A DNA stretch of 64,000 nucleotides from Flavobacterium panacis (lineage in GTDB: Bacteria > Bacteroidota > Bacteroidia > Flavobacteriales > Flavobacteriaceae). Below are positions 57,787-64,000 of the stretch, one piece after another. Location: contig NZ_JANKMS010000002.1 of NCBI RefSeq assembly GCF_024649945.1, positions 558,001 to 622,000 of the forward strand, read 5' to 3'. The notes beneath the pieces were generated by a model. It made no database searches. It saw nothing but the letters and a program-made list of their open reading frames with translations, and was not told the origin of the DNA. The position numbers were made by a program, and so were the translations under genes. How positions within the stretch are numbered: the stretch's first letter is position 1; every line of letters begins with the position of its first letter.

Positions 57787-58393
57787 TTTCCTTCATTGGA
57801 ATTATACCTTTAAGTATTTAATGTAGTTACCAAGACTAAAACCTTATTTCAAATTATAATCTGAAACAATGTTTTGTAAAAAGAAAGAGCACAATAGATC
57901 ACTATTCACTAATTTTAAATGATGTAATCATAAACTTTTGCAAAACTAACTCCATTTTAAATTATGAAAAATTCAGTTTTCCTAATAATGGTTTTCTTTC
58001 TAGGTATAATGTCCTGTAAAAAAAAATCCAACTGCAGATACTAAAGATACAGCAGCTTCAGTCATGAAATTGCCACAATTTTGCAGCATAAGGTTAAGGC
58101 ATAATTTTAATGATTTTTCGCCAATTTAAGTTTTGTGCAAAATCGTGGTACGTTGATTGTTAAACAGATAATGGTCTGTAAAATCAGCACCTAGTATCTT
58201 TAGGTTCGAGTAAATTAGAGAAAGAAGTAGATCTAGAAAAATTTAAATACCTTTAATACAAAATCGGTCCAGAATCGGTGCATGTAGAGTTAAGACAAAA
58301 AATAAAAAACAGAAAAAGAACAACTTAAAAGTTTAGGTTCAAAACATTACTAGCTTTAGACTTAAAATACCGCCATTAATTCTATTGCTCCTA
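57787..58393. other. Degraded region after the integrase
   Basis: A 607-bp gap with a broken lipoprotein gene (57964-58129) and short open pieces further on (58200-58345) that resemble decayed coding sequence but contain several stops. No mobilisation, transfer or resistance gene follows the integrase, so any element that brought it has mostly been lost. Confidence 0.5.
57964..58129 (+). pseudogene. Frameshifted small lipoprotein
   Basis: The ATG frame gives a lipoprotein signal (MKNSVFLIMVFFLGIMSC, lipobox GIMSC) then stops after 26 codons at 58044. A run of nine A follows the Cys codon. If one A is removed, the frame continues as NPTADTKDTAASVMKLPQF and on to 58129, a plausible mature lipoprotein start. 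It looks like a homopolymer frameshift, either a real mutation or a sequencing error, in a gene that is also truncated. Confidence 0.5.
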
Positions 58394-59173
58394 TTATCGG
58401 TTTGCTAAGATGCCGATTAATTTAGCCTTACTTACCGCTTCTGCTACATTACTGACCTTCATTTTACTGATGATATTCTGTCTGTGCCTGTGGACAGTAT
58501 TAACAGAAATTTGAAGATGAAAGGCAATATTCTTACTAAGAAGCCCCTGCGAAATTAATGTCAAAACTTCAAGTTCTCTTTCTGAGATTGAAGACTGTTC
58601 CGGTTCTGCAGTACTGTCAAAATTAACGACCTTTCCTGTAGTATTATTATAGATAACACCGTCGATCCCTGCAGTCAGACTCTGGTTCATTGCCGGATAA
58701 TACAGGCAGACTGCCAGCCAGATTGTGCCGTCAGGCAGACTGCGGGGATATCGCATCTGATGCATAATATATTGATATTCCTTTTCTTGATTTTGTACAC
58801 GGATCCTGCATTCGGTATTATATTCGATTCTTTTAGAAGAGGGCAAAGAAAGCTGAAGGTCTATATACTGAACTTCCAGTTTATGCCTCAATTCCAGATC
58901 AGCGGGATGGATTTTCTCGAAAATGAAATCTTCAAAGGCAGAATCTATATTCTGCTCCAAGTTGCTTATGCCGAAAAAAGAAGCAAAGCTTCCCGCGAAA
59001 ACAAAACTTCTGTCATCTTTAAAATCTGAAAGCACGGCAACACAGTTGTCGATTTTTACGAATTCCCTTAATGAGCTCTTAAGATTCTCCAGCTCGTCTT
59101 CCAAAGCAAAGGAGGAGAATTTCTGTCCTAACAGGAGCTTATTTATATTTTTTTGTGTGAACTTATCATTCAT
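58394..59173 (-). CDS. LuxR-family regulator with a PAS-like sensor domain
   Basis: A 259-residue protein. The N-terminal part (about 30-185) has a PAS-like layout (NCVAVLSDFKDDRSFVFAG, FEKIHPADL, IRVQNQEKEYQYIMHQMRY, WLAVCLYYP) and the C-terminal part a LuxR HTH (about 195-257; SISERELEVLTLISQG, LSKNIAFHLQISVNTVHRHR). There is no phosphorylation-type receiver. Such PAS-LuxR proteins are common in Flavobacteriaceae with unknown ligands. It is a single gene at the edge of the degraded region. The start at 59173 gives an intact N-terminus. Confidence 0.85.
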   Translation of the reverse strand: MNDKFTQKNINKLLLGQKFSSFALEDELENLKSSLREFVKIDNCVAVLSDFKDDRSFVFAGSFASFFGISNLEQNIDSAFEDFIFEKIHPADLELRHKLEVQYIDLQLSLPSSKRIEYNTECRIRVQNQEKEYQYIMHQMRYPRSLPDGTIWLAVCLYYPAMNQSLTAGIDGVIYNNTTGKVVNFDSTAEPEQSSISERELEVLTLISQGLLSKNIAFHLQISVNTVHRHRQNIISKMKVSNVAEAVSKAKLIGILANR

Positions 59174-59516
59174 AATCTCATGGTTATTTTTAACTATTGC
59201 AGCTTCTTTAGCCTCTATTTAAATTTACATCTAGTATTTTATAGCAATTAATAACAGTTCCGCTTACATTAAATTCTGGCTTTGAATATTATTAATTTAT
59301 TCAAATCACACTGGAGAAATGCAGCTGTGAAATTATAGGCCTGTAAAGCCTGAGTTTAATGCCAAATCTTGGATGTCGACAGTCTAAAGTTTTGGTCATA
59401 ATTTTAATCTTTTCTATTTAAATAAATAATTGAGGTTGGTTAGTTAAGTAATTGAGGCAGGTCTTTGAAAAGGCCTGCCCTTGTTATTAATTACAGGATT
59501 TGCCAAATAGCTTTCT
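59174..59516. other. Intergenic region with SusC-like leader relic and hairpin
   Basis: A 343-bp gap between LuxR (minus) and the pirin-like gene (plus). It holds a minus-strand 32-codon frame with an upstream AACTAACCAACC leader (listed separately) and a GC-rich hairpin GGCAGG / CCTGCC near 59457-59480. It also has a 12-nt match to the start of tRNA-Ser (ACTGGAGAAATG, ending at 59321). No other gene is seen. Confidence 0.5.
59301..59399 (-). pseudogene. Truncated gene start with a SusC-type leader
   Basis: On the minus strand ATG at 59399 opens a 32-codon frame beginning MTKTLDCRHPRFGIKL and ending at TGA 59301. Upstream (59451-59420) lies AACTAACCAACC followed by AT-rich spacer, the same leader word seen before SusC (27447) and the DUF3370-like gene (35846). 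The peptide looks like a gene start cut off early. The identity of the lost gene is unknown. Confidence 0.35.
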
Positions 59517-60290
59517 ATGCGTAAAAACAATCATCTTACAGTTATCAATGCGTCAAAAATGAGAAAAAAATATTCCAGTTTTTTATCTTCTAATGTGACT
59601 GCATCGGTCTTAAAACAACAGATTGGTCCGATTATATCGCTGGATCATTTCTATATTAATTCTCCGCTTTACCCAAGCATAAAACATATGGACTGCAATT
59701 CAATTACCTATATTTTCCAAGACAGCGCAGGCGAAATTATCTATGGCTCATCCCAGCAAGCACTGCAGACATTAAAGCCTGGCGGCATCCTTCTCAATGT
59801 TGGCGGGAACGGTTTGATAGAAAATGGCATAACTTTAAAAAATGAGTCTTTGCTTCATGGCCTCCAGATATTTTTAAAATTGACTACAAAAGAAACACTG
59901 TCAGGCAAGACCAGCTTCTTTTATGAACCGAACAGCCTGCCCGTCTTCCGAGACCAAGACAGCATTGTACGTGTTCTTGTAGGCAGATTCAGAAATATAA
60001 AATCTAAAATTTCAGCTTCAAAAGACTTGACTATCCTGGACGTCCAGCTCAATTTCGGCACCAGATTCGTCATTGATGCTCCCGAAAAGAACAATGTGCT
60101 GGTCTACATAGTAAAAGATGGGGATGCTTCATCAATCGACAATTCAGCAGAAAGCCCCATTGAAATTTCACGCCAGTCAGGACACCTATCGATTCTTTCA
60201 CCTTATGCCGATATTCATTTTATCCTTATTTCAGGAAAGAGAATAAAAGATAATGTATTCCAGCGCATTAAGACGGCTTACTTCAGCTGA
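59517..60290 (+). CDS. Pirin-like cupin protein without metal ligands
   Basis: A 257-residue protein with pirin-type bicupin layout. PIISLDHFYINSP (38-50) aligns with the family start, SITYIFQDSAGEIIYG (62-77) with the first cupin strand pair, LKPGGILLNVGGNGLIENG (86-104) with the usual GD-xWM-AGRGI-HSE region, and LHGLQIFLKL (113-122) with LHGLQLWVNLP. The metal ligands are gone: the PHPHRGFE His pair is replaced by YPSIKHMD, and the HSE pair by the ENG of LIENG. It should therefore not bind iron or act as a quercetinase-like dioxygenase. The role is unknown. It stands alone and is convergent with the HAD gene 19 bp away. An alternative ATG lies at 59559. Confidence 0.75.
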   Translation: MRKNNHLTVINASKMRKKYSSFLSSNVTASVLKQQIGPIISLDHFYINSPLYPSIKHMDCNSITYIFQDSAGEIIYGSSQQALQTLKPGGILLNVGGNGLIENGITLKNESLLHGLQIFLKLTTKETLSGKTSFFYEPNSLPVFRDQDSIVRVLVGRFRNIKSKISASKDLTILDVQLNFGTRFVIDAPEKNNVLVYIVKDGDASSIDNSAESPIEISRQSGHLSILSPYADIHFILISGKRIKDNVFQRIKTAYFS

Positions 60291-60309
60291 TAACTCTATA
60301 CGGTTTACT

Positions 60310-60915
60310 TCAATCAGATGAGATGATCCCAAACTGTAGAAGATCTTCTTTTAACTGCTGCGAATCCTTAAAATGGATGCTTACGAATCCAAGCCTGCCG
60401 GCAGCCGCAGCATTCTCCCTGCTGTCATCTATAAAGATGCATTCCTCAGCTTTAAGATCAAAGCGGCTCAGAAGCAGCCTGAAAATATCCTCTTCAGGCT
60501 TGATAAGCTTTTCCTGCCCCGAAACAACGATTCCGTCAAACAGTTGAAAGAATGCAAACTTTGAGAAGGCAATGGGAAAGGTTTCAGCCGACCAGTTTGT
60601 CAGCCCATAGATTTTGTAGCTTTTTTTGAGCTCACCTAAAATCTTCGCTGTTCCCGAAACTTCCCCATTAAGCATCTCATCCCATCTGTTGTAGTACATT
60701 TCGATATAGGAAGCGTAATTAGCATGCTTCTCTTTAAGTTCAGCAATGCCATCAGAAAATTTTCTCCCCCTGTCCTGTTCCCTATTCCATTCTTCATTGC
60801 AGATGTTGGTAAGAAACCAATTCATTTCTTCCTCGCTTAAAACCTTTCTATACAAATAGGACGGATTCCAATCGATTAGAACCCCTCCAAAATCAAATAT
60901 TATAGCCTTCATCAT
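60310..60915 (-). CDS. HAD-superfamily hydrolase (HAD-IA, YihX-like)
   Basis: A 201-residue haloacid-dehalogenase hydrolase, cytoplasmic. Motif I is FDFGGVLIDW (nucleophile Asp near residue 8; the usual second Asp is Gly, as in YihX-like members), motif II is LTNWS, motif III the Lys in EKLIKPEEDIF, and motif IV FIDDSRENAAAA. The cap is a small helical C1 type. A sugar phosphatase or haloacid-type role is likely; the substrate is unknown. It is 17 bp after the VOC gene and probably co-transcribed from the promoter at 61371-61401. The first two codons are both Met, so the start may be one codon later. Confidence 0.88.
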   Translation of the reverse strand: MMKAIIFDFGGVLIDWNPSYLYRKVLSEEEMNWFLTNICNEEWNREQDRGRKFSDGIAELKEKHANYASYIEMYYNRWDEMLNGEVSGTAKILGELKKSYKIYGLTNWSAETFPIAFSKFAFFQLFDGIVVSGQEKLIKPEEDIFRLLLSRFDLKAEECIFIDDSRENAAAAGRLGFVSIHFKDSQQLKEDLLQFGIISSD

Positions 60916-60932
60916 TTTGTATTTTTCTAAAT

Positions 60933-61322
60933 TTAGGCCGATATCTCTACGTAATTCCCCTCTGGATCAAGCACGACACTTTCGTAATACCCATCTCCCG
61001 TCGTGCGCGGTTCGCTTTCAATTGTAAAGTTATCTGCTCGAAGTCTTTCTGTCAGTTCATTCACAGCGTCTTTTCCTCCCACAGAAATGGCAAAATGCGC
61101 TATGCCTTTACTGAAACCTCTTCTTTCCGGCTCTACGCTGATATCGAGCCTGTTCATTACCTCCAATCTGCATCCGCCTTGATTAAAACTTAAAAAATAG
61201 GCAGTAAATCCTTTTTTTTCATTGGTATATTTCTCTCCGCTTTCAGCTCCAAAATATTTGACATAAAATTCCTTAACCGCTTCTATATCGTCAGCCCATA
61301 AGGCCAAATGCTCAATCTTCAT
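60933..61322 (-). CDS. VOC-family (glyoxalase-like) metalloprotein
   Basis: A 129-residue single vicinal-oxygen-chelate unit of two beta-alpha-beta3 modules. The four metal ligands are in the expected places: His5 (IEHLAL), Glu54 (CRLEVM), His76 (IAHFAIS) and Glu126 (YVEISA). It could be a glyoxalase-like lyase, a dioxygenase or a resistance protein; the sequence does not decide. It is the first gene of a two-gene unit with the HAD hydrolase, which suggests detoxification or small-metabolite repair (inference). Confidence 0.88.
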   Translation of the reverse strand: MKIEHLALWADDIEAVKEFYVKYFGAESGEKYTNEKKGFTAYFLSFNQGGCRLEVMNRLDISVEPERRGFSKGIAHFAISVGGKDAVNELTERLRADNFTIESEPRTTGDGYYESVVLDPEGNYVEISA

Positions 61323-61370
61323 AAATAAATGATCTTTAAATAATTAATCCATTAAAATATATATATTTTG

Positions 61371-61401
61371 CAAATTTATGCAATTTTGCTTATGATTGCA
61401 A
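61371..61401 (-). promoter_or_regulatory. Promoter of the VOC-HAD unit
   Basis: On the minus strand TTG (61401-61399), a 20-nt spacer and TAAATTTG (61378-61371) match the Flavobacterium consensus. The predicted start is about 42 nt upstream of the VOC ATG at 61322. The rest of the gap to 61559 has no visible gene. Confidence 0.65.
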
Positions 61402-61559
61402 AATTTTCAGTAGTAATAAGATTTGCAGAACAATTAAAACAATTGTTCGCTAAAGAAAATCGCATGGATTTAAAATCATGTCCAGTTTAGGATGCCTGCC
61501 AAATTAATCATACTAAAAAAAGACGGGAAAATAATTCTGGAACACATCACAATATAAAA

Positions 61560-62129
61560 ATGAAAGCTTTAGATCAATTTTTAAAAAAGCACAATGTCGC
61601 TTTAACTGACCTCTCCTTGGGCAAACTGCAGTCAATTCTGATTAGAAAAACCTACAGTAAAGAAAGCATGATACTCGAATATGGGCAAAAATGCACAGAT
61701 CTATACATTATCCGAACCGGCATGGTCAGACAGTTCTACTATAAGGACGGAAGGGACATATCAGAGCATTTCGCATGCGAGCAGGAGATGGTTTTCTGCA
61801 TCGAAAGCTTATTTTTGAAAGAGCCGACATCACTTATGATCCAGGCGCTTGAAGACTGCGAAATATATTTATTGGATTATGAAAGATTCAAGGAGCTGTG
61901 CGACAGATTTCCGGACATAAACCGTCTCTACCGCAGCATATTTGAATCTGATCTTGTAGTCTCCCAGAGAAAAGCAGATTCATGGAGATTTTTAAGCTCC
62001 AAAGAACGTTACGAACGCTTTTGCGAAGAATATCCTGAAGCTATGCGCAGAGCGCCCATTGCATATATAGCAACCTATCTGCTGATGACGCCAGAGACCC
62101 TGAGCAGAATCCGGGCAGGAAGATCCTAA
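61560..62129 (+). CDS. Crp/Fnr-family transcriptional regulator
   Basis: A 189-residue regulator with a cyclic-nucleotide-binding-type beta-roll (about 25-115; ESMILEYGQKCTDLYIIRTG, QMVFCIESLF changed to EQEMVFCIES) and a long dimer helix. The short C-terminal HTH reads APIAYIATYLLMTPETLSRIRAG. There is no FNR-type cysteine cluster at the N-terminus. Bacteroidetes proteins of this length usually respond to unknown ligands and often control a nearby gene; the divergent VOC-HAD unit 237 bp away is the candidate. It ends at the terminator at 62144-62173. Confidence 0.88.
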   Translation: MKALDQFLKKHNVALTDLSLGKLQSILIRKTYSKESMILEYGQKCTDLYIIRTGMVRQFYYKDGRDISEHFACEQEMVFCIESLFLKEPTSLMIQALEDCEIYLLDYERFKELCDRFPDINRLYRSIFESDLVVSQRKADSWRFLSSKERYERFCEEYPEAMRRAPIAYIATYLLMTPETLSRIRAGRS

Positions 62130-62143
62130 GAAAACGGCAAAGA

Positions 62144-62173
62144 AAAAAGCCTGCAGACATCTGCAGGCTTTTT
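62144..62173. terminator. Bidirectional terminator between Crp and GH97 genes
   Basis: A perfect 13-bp stem AAAAAGCCTGCAG / CTGCAGGCTTTTT (62144-62156 and 62161-62173) with an ACAT loop. It serves the convergent Crp-type (plus) and GH97 (minus) genes. Confidence 0.9.
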
Positions 62174-62181
62174 AACAAGCA

Positions 62182-64000
<1,819 letters not shown>

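Overview
The window looks like a Flavobacterium-type chromosome (Bacteroidota, Flavobacteriaceae). It is AT-rich. Several starts are preceded by the flavobacterial promoter pattern TTG-N17..20-TANNTTTG. It carries SusC/SusD glycan uptake genes, a hybrid two-component sensor, and a type IX secretion (T9SS) type B substrate with PorP/SprF and OmpA partners. All product names come from motif recognition in the translated sequence; no database search was run.

Region 1 (1-6.7 kb): a hybrid two-component sensor/regulator on the minus strand, a divergent small lipoprotein, and a class A beta-lactamase-like serine hydrolase lipoprotein.

Region 2 (6.7-35.5 kb): a large polysaccharide utilization locus (PUL) on the minus strand. 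Seventeen closely spaced genes run from a GHL10-family lipoprotein (33841) to an MFS transporter (6885). A promoter embedded in a 10-bp inverted repeat lies at the head and a strong hairpin terminator at the tail. The order is GHL10, DUF5009-type membrane acyltransferase, FAD oxidoreductase, SGNH esterase, AGE-family epimerase, SusC, SusD, GHL10, DUF5018-like lipoprotein, GHL10, unknown lipoprotein, GH92, GH20, a paralogue of the unknown lipoprotein, a Tat-exported DUF4434-like protein, a sugar:H+ symporter and a second MFS transporter. A NagC-like ROK regulator sits just upstream behind its own terminator. GH20, AGE, ROK, DUF5009 and GH92 together suggest an N-acetylhexosamine glycan that also contains mannose. 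The layout resembles Bacteroidetes sialic-acid (nan) loci, but I see no sialidase and no neuraminate lyase.

Region 3 (35.8-53 kb): a DUF3370-like lipoprotein, then a minus-strand trio made of a 4349-residue adhesin-like protein with a T9SS type B C-terminal domain, a PorP/SprF protein and an OmpA-family protein. The adhesin has PKD/Ig-like repeats, 19 DUF11 repeats in two blocks, four CshA-like repeats between the blocks, and the sorting domain.

Region 4 (53-64 kb): a nearly 1-kb gene-poor stretch with coding relics, a TPR/AraC regulator, tRNA-Ser(UGA) with a strong terminator, and a tyrosine recombinase next to the tRNA. After these come debris (a frameshifted small lipoprotein and a SusC-like leader relic), a LuxR regulator, a pirin-like protein lacking its metal ligands, a VOC-HAD pair and a Crp/Fnr regulator. 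A SusB-type GH97 alpha-glucosidase runs off the right edge. The part from the integrase onward is visibly richer in G+C than the PUL, which fits a tRNA-anchored island or integration hot spot.
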